A stretch of DNA of 26,824 nt from Halioxenophilus sp964342265 (GCA_964342265.1 CAYFFE010000044.1:1-26824); one strand, 5' to 3'. Shown: positions 7,070 to 14,353, counted from the stretch's first letter. Translations and numbers: made by a program. Notes: generated by a model from the letters alone, not told the origin.

Positions 7070-7690
7070 CTATTTTAAATTCAACATACCTAAGAGTTTA
7101 TAAATTCTTCCCTCTACAACTCTCTTCTTACAAAACGCCAACGCAGAACTTCTATAGCTGCCACAACCAGCATCTCTGATGGCACCATATAAACCAATAG
7201 TATCCGCATAGAATAAATTGGGTAAATACTGATCCTTCGGTTAATAATTATTTTTGTGTTATTACTAGGAAAATTGAAGTCACATCCTTCCAGATTTTAA
7301 TTATGCTTATACCACTAGCTTTCGCTAAATATTTTTCATGCTTTTTACCTAGGGCCCCGCCTGGCGGGACAACCCTCTTCCCATATGTAAAATGCCCGAA
7401 TGAAATAGTAATTTAACTATCTATTTCTTTTTCTATGTAAAGATCAGAGTCGATAGTGTGACCTACAAATATAAAGAAGCTCTCATCTAAATTGTACTTT
7501 AACCCTATTGAAACAGACTTTCGATTATTACCCATTCTCGCCTCAAATACCGGAGGAGTTGTAGTTGTTCAATTTATTACAGGGTCATACATAACCACAT
7601 AATTAACTTAAAATTTTTCTGGACAATATAAACGTCATACAATGGTGACACTGTACCCTCTAGAACTATTCCCTCAATCAAAGAGCTCAT
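7070..7690 (-). pseudogene. Decayed gene, about 200 codons, unknown family
   Basis: Protein-like sequence can be followed in three segments. From the ATG at 7690 (overlapping the end of the lipoprotein gene) it reads MSSLIEGIVLEGTVSPLYDV and on to KNFKL. After a frameshift near 7614 it continues NYVVMYDPVIN, a TGA, then TTTTPPVFEARMGNNRKSVS and GLKYNLDESFFIFVGHTIDS up to a TAA at 7413-7415. The same frame goes on as KRVVPPGGALGKKHEKYLAK to a TAA at 7248-7250. A last segment in another frame (7240-7070) reads PKDQYLPNLFYADTIGLYGA and ends LLGMLNLK. I cannot name the family. Gene-like composition with several disabling changes indicates decay. Confidence 0.5.
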
Positions 7691-7907
7691 CAACAATAAT
7701 TAAAAGCAGAGAATTTGTGTTTCGTTTTCTGTTTGCCCTATCTTTCAATATTATTGCCTGAGCTTCATTGCCAGATCTTTGCGCTTCCTCGGCCTGCTGA
7801 TCCAAACTTCCTGCATCGAATCTATTCTGAATTACTTGGTCGGTAGTGGTACAGCCCTGTGCGAACAAACCTATATATGTTGCTGTCAAAATGTTCTTAA
7901 TTTTCAT
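7674..7907 (-). CDS. Small lipoprotein, 77 aa
   Basis: AGAGGA lies 7 bases before the ATG, an excellent ribosome binding site. The product begins MKIKNILTATYIGLFAQGC, a lipoprotein signal with Cys19 as the acylation site. A polar region rich in Gln, Glu and Arg follows (DQQAEEAQRSGNEAQAI), then a hydrophobic end (LLLIIVDELFD). I recognise no family. It is 65 bases downstream of the 97-aa membrane protein gene and overlaps the start of the decayed gene at 7070-7690, so the three look like an old operon. Confidence 0.7.
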   Translation of the reverse strand: MKIKNILTATYIGLFAQGCTTTDQVIQNRFDAGSLDQQAEEAQRSGNEAQAIILKDRANRKRNTNSLLLIIVDELFD

Positions 7908-7972
7908 TCAACTATCCTCTAAGCTCTGCAAAATTCTCTATACCGCGAATAAATTTGTAAAAAATTACTTGT

Positions 7973-8266
7973 CTACCATGTTCCCACTAACATTAGTACA
8001 GGTATCAAGGCAAGTCTCGCAACAAGTACCGGGACAATAACCTCTTCCCACGACTCATTAGTCGTAAATTTCAACACCGCGACCATGGACACCAAAGATA
8101 AAACTCCGGCACCTTTATGTGGGACTACTATAGCTAAAATACCAGCAACGGAACACGTAATTATAATGGCCCATAGTTTGAATTCCTTTTTCATTAATTT
8201 ACCCGTTGCAAACAATATAAACGACCCAGCAAAAAAATAAACTAAACCGATGATGGTAGACTCCAT
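7973..8266 (-). CDS. Small integral membrane protein, 97 aa
   Basis: AGGGA stands 7 bases before the ATG. Three hydrophobic segments are visible: residues 5-22 (IIGLVYFFAGSFILFATG), 31-48 (LWAIIITCSVAGILAIVV) and 78-95 (VPVLVARLALIPVLMLVG). A basic loop (KLMKKEFK) follows the first and an acidic stretch (NESWEE) precedes the last. No family is recognised. First gene of a probable minus-strand operon with the 77-aa lipoprotein. Confidence 0.7.
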   Translation of the reverse strand: MESTIIGLVYFFAGSFILFATGKLMKKEFKLWAIIITCSVAGILAIVVPHKGAGVLSLVSMVAVLKFTTNESWEEVIVPVLVARLALIPVLMLVGTW

Positions 8267-8349
8267 TTACTATTCCCTAAAAATGTGCAGCATTGCCAGC
8301 AATGAATGATGTATAAGTGCAATCAAAATTTATCGGAAAAGCGGCTACG

Positions 8350-8526
8350 TCACCAAATTTCATCTAACAGGTCGATACCTAAATGTACCGTACTCGAATC
8401 CGCTATCAGACCAACCTTATGAGCTATCCAATTTTGGGGCATATTTGAATCGCTGGCAATGTGTGTCCGAAGCAACGTTATTAGCTAATTTAAAGAATAT
8501 GTTAGGGTTTTTTCTATTACCAGGAT
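8350..8526 (-). pseudogene. Coding remnant without a start
   Basis: An uninterrupted frame of 58 codons ending in TGA, with convincing protein character: NNVASDTIASDSNMPQNWIA then HKVGLIADSSTVHLGIDLLD and EIW. It begins right after a stop (8527-8529) and has no usable start or ribosome binding site except a Met in the middle (MPQNW). Probably the 3' end of a lost gene. Confidence 0.35.
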
Positions 8527-8529
8527 ATT

Positions 8530-8749
8530 AATTCACTAGCTTCAATGCGTAATGCGCTTCATTTCAAGCCCCTGAAACAATAAACTAGAAATTTTAAATG
8601 GTGCAAGCCTCTGTAAACTAATCGTATTAGTAGTGTACTAAGATAAATAGTTAATATAATAACTACCGGTAAAGTTAGTCGTAGTCTGTAGTATTACAAT
8701 TTGGGTGCATTTTCAATTACCGATGGCTGGCAACTGAAGGAAGCTTTAA
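8530..8749. other. Leader region of the SDR gene
   Basis: No gene seen. It contains two overlapping palindromes at 8618-8641 (CTAAT-CGT-ATTAG and TTAGTA-GTG-TACTAA), and weak -10-like hexamers TATAAT (8655-8660) and TACAAT (8695-8700) with poor -35 partners. Confidence 0.35.
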
Positions 8750-9511
8750 GTGGATATCCTCAATAAAAAATTTCTCATAACAGGTTCATCAAGTGGGATA
8801 GGTGCCGCCACCGCTCGATATGCCGCGAGCAAAGGCGCGTCTGTTATTTTAATTGCACGTTCTGAAGAAAAGTTGGAAAAGCTCTCTCGTGAGATTCGTG
8901 AATCAGGCGGCTCTGCCAGCTTTTATGCTGCGGATTTATCCGATTTCAACAGTGTTCGAGATGTTGCTAATCGGATTCAGCGAGAGCAAGGCACACCCGA
9001 CATCATTATGAACAATGCTGGTATAGGTCAGTGGAAATATACACAAGACACCACACCGGAAGAAGCCCTTAGTATGATGTCTGTACCTTATTTGTCAGCA
9101 TTTGCTATAACTCACGCATTTCTACCCAAGTTAATCGAGAAGAAAAGCGGAGTAATAGTAAACATGACATCCGCTGCCGCCTATATGGTATGGCCAGGTG
9201 CCGCCAGTTACATTGCCGCACGATGGGCGATGCGCGGATTCACTGATGCGCTTCGCTCTGAACTTACACCTCACGGAGTAAAGGTTATGCTCGTGGCGTT
9301 TGCGAAAGTGACGAGCGATTATTGGAAACATAATCCCGGAAGCGAAGCGAATATCCCAACGCGTCAATCCATGATCCCAGAACTATCTCCGGAAGCTGCG
9401 GCGAGGCATATAATTGCTGGAATCGATCAAGATAAGCAGCAAGTCATCGAACCGCGACAGCTGCGTTTTATTTTAGGTTTGTCGAAGTTATTCCCTGGAA
9501 TGGTGAAGTGA
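8750..9511 (+). CDS. Short-chain dehydrogenase/reductase with altered active site
   Basis: Classical SDR of 253 residues. The cofactor motif is TGSSSGIG (11-18); NNAG (88-91) and the catalytic Ser (S141 in NMTSAAA) are present. The catalytic Tyr is Y154, but the YxxxK motif reads YIAAR: residue 158 is Arg instead of Lys. The usual Pro-Gly after the sixth strand is also lost (VAFAKVTSDYW, near 182-192). The start is GTG with AAGGA about 8 bases ahead. Base composition is richer in GC than its surroundings, unlike the decaying neighbours. It may be an enzyme tolerating Arg or a non-catalytic homologue; the substrate is unknown. Confidence 0.88.
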   Translation: MDILNKKFLITGSSSGIGAATARYAASKGASVILIARSEEKLEKLSREIRESGGSASFYAADLSDFNSVRDVANRIQREQGTPDIIMNNAGIGQWKYTQDTTPEEALSMMSVPYLSAFAITHAFLPKLIEKKSGVIVNMTSAAAYMVWPGAASYIAARWAMRGFTDALRSELTPHGVKVMLVAFAKVTSDYWKHNPGSEANIPTRQSMIPELSPEAAARHIIAGIDQDKQQVIEPRQLRFILGLSKLFPGMVK

Positions 9512-9516
9512 GTAAT

Positions 9517-9978
9517 TTAACATTGGGCAAATAAAACTCCGACTCCATTGCAAATAGCAAAAGACGCCTCATTTTTCGCCGGCCCTTCTATTTCAGCCAT
9601 TCTAGGCCCCACTCCACGAAGGTGTACGGTTGTTTTATTTTTTTAAACAACACACTGCCCTTTTTTTCTAACCACGCATATACCATGGGCTTTCGCATAA
9701 TATTTTTCAAACATATTTTTTAATATCGCCGCGACACGGGTAAGCACCGCAGCATTCAGATGATTTTAGTTGGTAGAGGTTTTAAAGTAGAGTTTCTCAT
9801 CTTTATTGTCTTAAAATTCGTATAGAGTATACACCTCGGTAGAATTAAATCTTATCCCATACAATAAAGGACCAATTTTTTCTAACGCGGGCTCTCTCTT
9901 AAATTTAAGCCACCTGGAACCCTTCGGATAAATTACTTAAGACTCAAAACCCAACGTATTAAAAGTAACTTTTATCAC
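9517..9978 (-). pseudogene. Gene with four in-frame TAA codons, 154 codons
   Basis: From a GTG at 9978 one single frame stays protein-like to a final TAA at 9517-9519, without any frameshift. It is broken only by TAA codons (at 9937-9939, 9811-9813, 9766-9768 and 9646-9648). Segments: MIKVTFNTLGFES, then VIYPKGSRWLKFKREPALEK and IGPLLYGIRFNSTEVYTLYE, DNKDEKLYFKTSTN, AAVLTRVAAILKNMFEKYYA, and GVGPRMAEIEGPAKNEASFA. I recognise no family. The piece FEKYYAKAHGI resembles HEKYLAKASGI in the decayed gene at 7070-7690, also at the DNA level. Most likely a recently decayed gene. Confidence 0.5.
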
Positions 9979-10162
9979 TCACACTTAAGCAACAACTTAC
10001 ACCCAATTAAATACAGATTTTTTATTTACCTCACACCCTTAAAAAGCACAACATTCCTTATACACCCTTTACGCGGTTAATTCATTTCATATTGTATTCT
10101 CTCAAAAAATATTTAAAAAAACCTTTATCTGTCGCCCAATGAAAACCACGAACCCAATGAAA
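9979..10162. other. AT-rich spacer
   Basis: No coding-like frame, promoter or hairpin seen between the decayed gene and the zinc-ribbon gene. Confidence 0.4.
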
Positions 10163-10489
10163 TCAGGATGCACTGGGGTTTTCGATTTTTAAATTTGATG
10201 GTACAACACCCTTCACGATTGCCAGATACCAAAGCACCTCGGCAAAAAGTGCCACTAGAGATATACTAATTAACGCCCCAACAAAGCCGTATCCAGCCTT
10301 TATAAGAAAACCAAAAAAAGCGAAACAAGTGATAAATACAACGACCACTACAACAATCGTAACCAGTTTCTGCGTTGTAATTTTTTCAGAGCACTCAGAG
10401 CACTCAGAGCATTTCACAGTCCACGGAGTGGAACTCATCAATAAGTTCATAAATTTAAAATCTGAATTGCAATTTGCACACTTTGCCAT
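10163..10489 (-). CDS. Zinc-ribbon membrane protein (cxxc_20_cxxc-like)
   Basis: AAGGA with 9 bases to the ATG at 10489 fixes the start; an ATG three codons earlier is too close to that site. The product is 108 residues. The N-terminal knuckle pairs C4/C7 (KCANC) and C27/C30 (KCSEC), spaced like the TIGR04104 cxxc_20_cxxc family. Two membrane spans follow: VTIVVVVVVFITCFAFFGFL and GFVGALISISLVALFAEVLW. The second knuckle is followed by CSE repeated in tandem, encoded by three 9-bp units at 10387-10413, adding one more Cys. Probably an inner-membrane protein with a cytosolic zinc site; role unknown. Confidence 0.7.
   Translation of the reverse strand: MAKCANCNSDFKFMNLLMSSTPWTVKCSECSECSEKITTQKLVTIVVVVVVFITCFAFFGFLIKAGYGFVGALISISLVALFAEVLWYLAIVKGVVPSNLKIENPSAS
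10387..10413. repeat. Three 9-bp tandem units
   Basis: CAGAGCACT, CAGAGCACT, CAGAGCATT. On the minus strand each unit encodes Cys-Ser-Glu inside the zinc-ribbon protein, so changes in number keep the frame. Confidence 0.9.
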
Positions 10490-10832
10490 AAAATTCATTC
10501 CTTAATTTAATTTGTCGCGTACAGCATAGCTGAAGAGTTACATCCAAAATAGTAATTTTTATAACCACTTGTCCTTGAAGAAAACTTCCGCCAACTAAAT
10601 ACAATTATAGCAAGTTAGATATAGAAACGTTCGATTTATTCGCAAACATCCTTAATTCGATAACATAACGTTTCGTTAGCTTTCTACTAGAATACCTGTC
10701 CCGCTTTTTCTAGCTACCACCCAATTCATTGCCGACTCCCGTGACGATAGCTATTTGTCAAAAAACCTATTACCCTCAAATCCTTACTTATAAGAATACG
10801 CTAAAAAATTAATTGTCTTTATTAGACGATCT
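10490..10832. other. Intergenic region upstream of the zinc-ribbon gene
   Basis: Holds an extended -10 promoter (10604-10612). A 17-codon frame at 10729-10676 has GGGAG six bases ahead of its ATG, but it is too short to call. No other structure was found. Confidence 0.4.
10604..10612 (-). promoter_or_regulatory. Extended -10 promoter for the zinc-ribbon gene
   Basis: TGCTATAAT on the minus strand, a perfect TGnTATAAT element; the -35 is weak. Transcription would start near 10597, about 110 bases before the start codon. Confidence 0.5.
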
Positions 10833-10914
10833 TTAGTAAGAAATTATCAAGCAGTCTGGGCTCAGCTCCAGATAATTTAACTTTTCGAATATAGGCGGTG
10901 TAACGATAGCAATG

Positions 10915-10959
10915 ATCACCCTGTCATCACCCTGTCATCACCCTGTCATCACCCTGGTC
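10915..10959. repeat. 11-bp tandem repeat, about four units
   Basis: ATCACCCTGTC three times (10915-10947), then ATCACCCTGGTC (10948-10959). It spans the 3' end of the coding region at 10927-11469 and determines its reading frame. Confidence 0.95.
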
Positions 10960-11469
10960 AAAAAATATTGTTTTATATCCACGCTGCTCAACCAGGCGCT
11001 GAAAACATTGATCAAAAAACTTTGTACGATTATTGTCTTCTATTGCTTGCAGTTTCTCATCGAACTCCAAAATCAAAGCTTTAGGTATTTCTTCCAGCCC
11101 ATAACGTTTAAACAAATCAGATAAAAGCATTAAGGTGCTACTGTGGTAATGCTCTTTCCAATCTAAATCGATTAAATAGCCATTAGCCGAGAGAATTTGA
11201 ACCATAAACCATGATGGAAAAGACTCCTTCATAGAGCCTGATATGGATTGTTCAAAACTTAAAAAATGATCAAACTTTTTGGGATAAGACTGCTGGAGAC
11301 TAGCCACTAACTCACTATATTGTTGCTCGTTACCACAGCTTTCTTCAGCCTGTTCCAACCAGTCCAATACGATCGGTGATTCCTTGGAAATATCACCTGC
11401 AATTTCTTCAACTTGGTCCCAGATAGATCCTTCACCAAGTGTTCTAAAGGGCTCGGGCTCTTCAATCAC
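10927..11469 (-). CDS. Unknown protein truncated by an 11-bp repeat (possibly DUF6630-like)
   Basis: As it stands, 180 residues from a GTG start, acidic and soluble, with no signal peptide. The middle reads SANGYLIDLDWKEHYHSSTL, which loosely recalls DUF6630 proteins (an alpha-helical family of unknown role); this is a weak match by eye. The C-terminus runs into the 11-bp repeat and stops at a TGA inside it (...FFDQGDDRVMTG). Beyond the repeat, coding-like sequence continues on the same strand. With two fewer units the frame would read DDRVIIAIVTPPIFEKLNYL and on to a TAA at 10833-10835, a more natural end of about 207 residues. The present allele thus looks like a truncated phase. No strong ribosome binding site is visible. 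Confidence 0.6.
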   Translation of the reverse strand: MIEEPEPFRTLGEGSIWDQVEEIAGDISKESPIVLDWLEQAEESCGNEQQYSELVASLQQSYPKKFDHFLSFEQSISGSMKESFPSWFMVQILSANGYLIDLDWKEHYHSSTLMLLSDLFKRYGLEEIPKALILEFDEKLQAIEDNNRTKFFDQCFQRLVEQRGYKTIFFDQGDDRVMTG

Positions 11470-11554
11470 AAGTAGTTTTCTCTTCTATTAGTTATATTCT
11501 TGCCACCCGTTGCTGAGCTTAACCCATCAAAGTAGCAGCCTATTGGTATAGTCA

Positions 11555-11828
11555 TTACACGTTCATATAATCCCCCAAGTTTATCACACGCTTTTCAGCG
11601 CCAGCAAAATACAGCTTCAAACACTGCACAGGCGACAGTCTATTGTCGGCGCTAAGTCGGTGCTTTGCGCGATAAAACAGATCTATAGCTGTTTTCGATA
11701 AAATCCAAGCTTCATGCTCATTAATGAAAGTTACGGTGGCCCAAGATTGATTTTGTAATATCGGATTAAACTGTTAAATCAACATCCTTAGCGTGAAGAT
11801 TTATGGTTCTCCCCAGCGCGCTAAACGC
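11555..11828 (-). pseudogene. Decayed gene fragment
   Basis: Two coding-like pieces in different frames: ALGRTINLHAKDVDLTV (from 11828 down to about 11777), then after a one-base slip FNPILQNQSWATVTFINEHE, AWILSKTAIDLFYRAKHRLS and ADNRLSPVQCLKLYFAGAEK up to NLGDYMNV and a TAA at 11555-11557. No start codon or ribosome binding site. Family not recognised. It lies just upstream of the gene at 10927-11469 on the same strand and may once have belonged to the same operon. Confidence 0.4.
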
Positions 11829-11946
11829 TTAACAGCAAACCGAGGTGTTGTAAGGGATGGATAAGTTGGTACTTGGCGACGAAGGTGTATTTTACTCGGG
11901 GGCTTGCGAAGAAGGGAAAGCGGGCGCAGTTTTATTAATAAAATTC

Positions 11947-11971
11947 GGGCGTATTATTACGCCCAATTTTT
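11947..11971. terminator. Bidirectional intrinsic terminator after ilvA
   Basis: GGGCGTA (11947-11953), four-base loop, TACGCCC (11958-11964). The plus side is followed by AATTTTTTT, and the minus side (the ilvA direction) by GAATTTTATT. It begins 8 bases past the ilvA stop. Confidence 0.75.
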
Positions 11972-13504
11972 TTACGCTAAAAACAATTGATAAGCCGGAT
12001 TCTCGGTTTCATCCCAATAGCGGTAGGATTCCAAACCATCCAGGTAGTCGTAGAGCGCTTGAGTTTCGTCAGGCTTGACTTGCATGGCGACTAAAATCCG
12101 AGCGAAGGCGCTGCCGTGGTTGCGGTAGTGGAATAGAGAAATATTCCAGCGCCCGGCGATGTGGTTGAGGAATTTTACTAATGCTCCGGGCCGCTCGGGG
12201 AATTGAAAACGAAACACGCGTTCTTCTAATTCTTCGTCACCCGTGGCGACCGGAATGTGGCCGCCCACTAAATGACGAATGTGCGCTTTGGCCATTTCGT
12301 TTTCGGTAAGGTCGAGTACTTGGTAGCCCTTATCGCAAAGTTTTTGCACCAGCTCGCGGCGATCGTTGCTGTTGGGCGCAACTTGCAAACCCACAAACAC
12401 GTGAGCGGCGGAATCGCTGGCGTAACGGTAGTTAAATTCCGTGATGTTACGGCTGCCCAAATCTTCGCAAAAAGTTCGATACGCGCCCGGTTTTTCGGGC
12501 AGAGTAACGGCCAGCACCACTTCGCGTTGTTCACCAATTTCTGTACGCTCGGAGATGTAGCGCAATCGATCGAAATTGATGTTGGCGCCGCTGTCGATGG
12601 CCACCAAAGTTTGGTTGCGCGCGCCGTTTTGCTGCACGAATTTTTTTAAGCCCGCCAACGACAAAGCGCCAGCCGGTTCGGCAATGGAGCGGGTATCTTC
12701 AAAGATGTCTTTAATGGCCGCACTGATTTCATCGGAGTTGGCGGTAATTACGCCGTCGATGGTATCAGCCAATACACGAAACGGTTCTTCGCCGATTTGT
12801 TTAACGGCTACGCCGTCGGCAAAAATACCCACTTCCGGCAGTATCACGCGCTCGCCAGCTTGCATGGCAGCCGCCAAACAGGCGGCGTCTTCCGGCTCCA
12901 CGGCGTAGACTTTAATGCCGGGGCGCACGTATTTGATGTAGGCCGCCATGCCAGCGGCCAATCCGCCGCCACCCACCGGTACAAATACGGCGTCGATATC
13001 GGCCGGATACTGGCGCAGCAATTCCATGGCCACCGTGCCCTGGCCGGCGATGACATCGGGATCGTCGTAGGGTGGGATGTAAATTAAGCCTTGTTCTTGC
13101 ATCAGTTGGTTGGCGTGCGCTGCGGCTTCGTCGAACACATCGCCGTGCAGCACCACATTGCCACCGTAGCCGCGCACGGCCTCCACTTTAATGGCCGGCG
13201 TGGTGTTGGGCATAACGATTGTGGCGTTAATGCCCAGGTGTTGTGCGCCGTAGGCCAACCCCTGGGCGTGATTGCCCGCCGAGGCGCAAATCACCCCGCG
13301 CTGGCGCTCCTCAGGGGTTAATTGCAGCAGGCGGTTGTAGGCGCCGCGAATTTTAAAAGAGAACACCGGCTGCAGGTCTTCGCGCTTAAGCAACACTCGG
13401 TTGTCGAGTCGCTTAGACATGAGTTTGGCGTGGTCGAGCGGAGTTTCTACCGCCAGATCGTAGATACGCGCATCGAGAATGCGTTTTATGTAGGTGTGGG
13501 GCAT
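11972..13504 (-). CDS. ilvA: Threonine ammonia-lyase, biosynthetic
   Basis: PLP enzyme converting threonine to 2-oxobutanoate, the first step of isoleucine synthesis; the long biosynthetic form with two C-terminal ACT-like domains. 510 residues, as in E. coli and Pseudomonas. The PLP lysine is K51 in FSFKIRGAYN (48-57). The phosphate-binding loop is VPVGGGGLAAGMA (near 175-188), and CASAGNHAQGLAYGAQ precedes it. The regulatory half contains the two repeats that begin REVVLAVTLPEKPGAYRTF and RVFRFQFPERPGALVKF, where isoleucine would bind. ATG start with AGG four bases ahead. Divergent from rpiA, the same arrangement as in Pseudomonas. An intrinsic terminator follows. Confidence 0.96.
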   Translation of the reverse strand: MPHTYIKRILDARIYDLAVETPLDHAKLMSKRLDNRVLLKREDLQPVFSFKIRGAYNRLLQLTPEERQRGVICASAGNHAQGLAYGAQHLGINATIVMPNTTPAIKVEAVRGYGGNVVLHGDVFDEAAAHANQLMQEQGLIYIPPYDDPDVIAGQGTVAMELLRQYPADIDAVFVPVGGGGLAAGMAAYIKYVRPGIKVYAVEPEDAACLAAAMQAGERVILPEVGIFADGVAVKQIGEEPFRVLADTIDGVITANSDEISAAIKDIFEDTRSIAEPAGALSLAGLKKFVQQNGARNQTLVAIDSGANINFDRLRYISERTEIGEQREVVLAVTLPEKPGAYRTFCEDLGSRNITEFNYRYASDSAAHVFVGLQVAPNSNDRRELVQKLCDKGYQVLDLTENEMAKAHIRHLVGGHIPVATGDEELEERVFRFQFPERPGALVKFLNHIAGRWNISLFHYRNHGSAFARILVAMQVKPDETQALYDYLDGLESYRYWDETENPAYQLFLA

Positions 13505-13590
13505 AGCGCCTGGGCAATCCTGATTGCAATAAAAACGAGCATACTAACTAAGAATTTCAGGCAAGTCATGAATTGCGCGGCGGTTGTTCT

Positions 13591-13596
13591 TATAAT
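13591..13596 (+). promoter_or_regulatory. -10 element of rpiA
   Basis: Consensus TATAAT, 37 bases before the rpiA ATG. No good -35 hexamer at 16-18 bases; TTGCGC is present but only 12 bases away. Confidence 0.45.
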
Positions 13597-13632
13597 GGGG
13601 GTCTCCAGCCACTCAACCCGTGAACAGAGCCC

Positions 13633-14298
13633 ATGAATCAGGATCAACTTAAGCAAGCCGTCGCCAAAGCCGCCATCGACTACATCACCCCCAAACTCGA
13701 GAGCGACAGCATCGTTGGTGTGGGCACTGGCTCTACCGCCAACTACTTTATCGATTACTTGGCCGACATCAAAGGCCTGTTCGACGGCACCGTGGCCAGC
13801 TCCGAGGCCTCTGCTGAGCGCTTAAAAAGCCACAATATTCCCGTGTACGATCTTAACAGCGTCGATTCGGTTGCGGTTTATATAGACGGCGCCGACGAAA
13901 CCAACCCCAAAAAGCACCTGATAAAAGGCGGTGGTGCGGCACTTACCCGTGAAAAAATCGTCGCCGCCGTGGCCGAGGAATTCGTGTGTATTGCCGACGG
14001 CAGTAAATGGGTAGACTGCCTGGGCGCTTTTCCGCTACCCGTGGAAGTCATTCCCATGGCCCGCTCGCACGTTGGTCGCGAGCTGGTTAAGCTCGGCGGC
14101 AACCCCGTGTACCGCGAAGGCGTTGTAACCGACAACGGCAATATCATTATCGATGTGCACGATATGCAAATCAGCGATCCCGTGGGATTGGAAGCTTTAA
14201 TCAATCAAATTGTGGGCGTTGTAACCAACGGTTTATTTGCCGCACGGCCGGCGGATGTTTTGCTGTTGGGAACGAGTGAAGGGGTTAAAACGTTTTAA
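13633..14298 (+). CDS. rpiA: Ribose-5-phosphate isomerase A
   Basis: Interconverts ribose 5-phosphate and ribulose 5-phosphate in the non-oxidative pentose phosphate pathway. 221 residues, near the E. coli length of 219 and closely similar throughout. Phosphate-binding loop GVGTGSTANYFIDYL (29-43); active site DGADETNP (85-92) and KGGGAALTREK (98-108), where E107 is the catalytic base. The ending LLGTSEGVKTF is also typical. The ATG is preceded only by a weak AGAG. Divergent from ilvA; a hairpin terminator begins at its stop codon. Confidence 0.97.
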   Translation: MNQDQLKQAVAKAAIDYITPKLESDSIVGVGTGSTANYFIDYLADIKGLFDGTVASSEASAERLKSHNIPVYDLNSVDSVAVYIDGADETNPKKHLIKGGGAALTREKIVAAVAEEFVCIADGSKWVDCLGAFPLPVEVIPMARSHVGRELVKLGGNPVYREGVVTDNGNIIIDVHDMQISDPVGLEALINQIVGVVTNGLFAARPADVLLLGTSEGVKTF

Positions 14299-14339
14299 AC
14301 AAAGCGAGAGAGGCAAATGCTGGGGGCCTCTCTTTGTTT
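14297..14339 (+). terminator. rpiA terminator
   Basis: AAACAAAG...AGAGGC pairs with GCCTCTCTTTGTTT (14326-14339) across a 4-base bulge, giving a 14-bp stem that starts in the rpiA stop codon and ends in a T-rich tail. Confidence 0.65.
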
Positions 14340-14353
14340 ATTGTAATAAGCTC

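Noticed and set aside
9517..9978. Recoding of TAA as a sense codon
   Set aside because: Neighbouring intact genes (ilvA, rpiA, the zinc-ribbon gene's surroundings) end in TAA in the expected places, so TAA is a normal stop here.
10676..10729. 17-codon ORF with a good GGGAG site
   Set aside because: Too short to separate from chance, no downstream gene it would obviously lead; the same DNA also reads as another coding-like frame.
10915..10959. CRISPR array
   Set aside because: The 11-bp units are directly abutting without spacers and lie in a coding region; no cas genes.
4279..11900. Integron gene-cassette array (many small ORFs, mostly one strand)
   Set aside because: No attC-type core sites (RYYYAAC/GTTRRRY pairs) between ORFs and no integron integrase in view; genes are not uniformly oriented.
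11857..12078. 73-codon plus-strand frame beginning at the ilvA end
   Set aside because: It runs through the bidirectional terminator and into the antisense of ilvA; no conserved features despite a GGG before its ATG.
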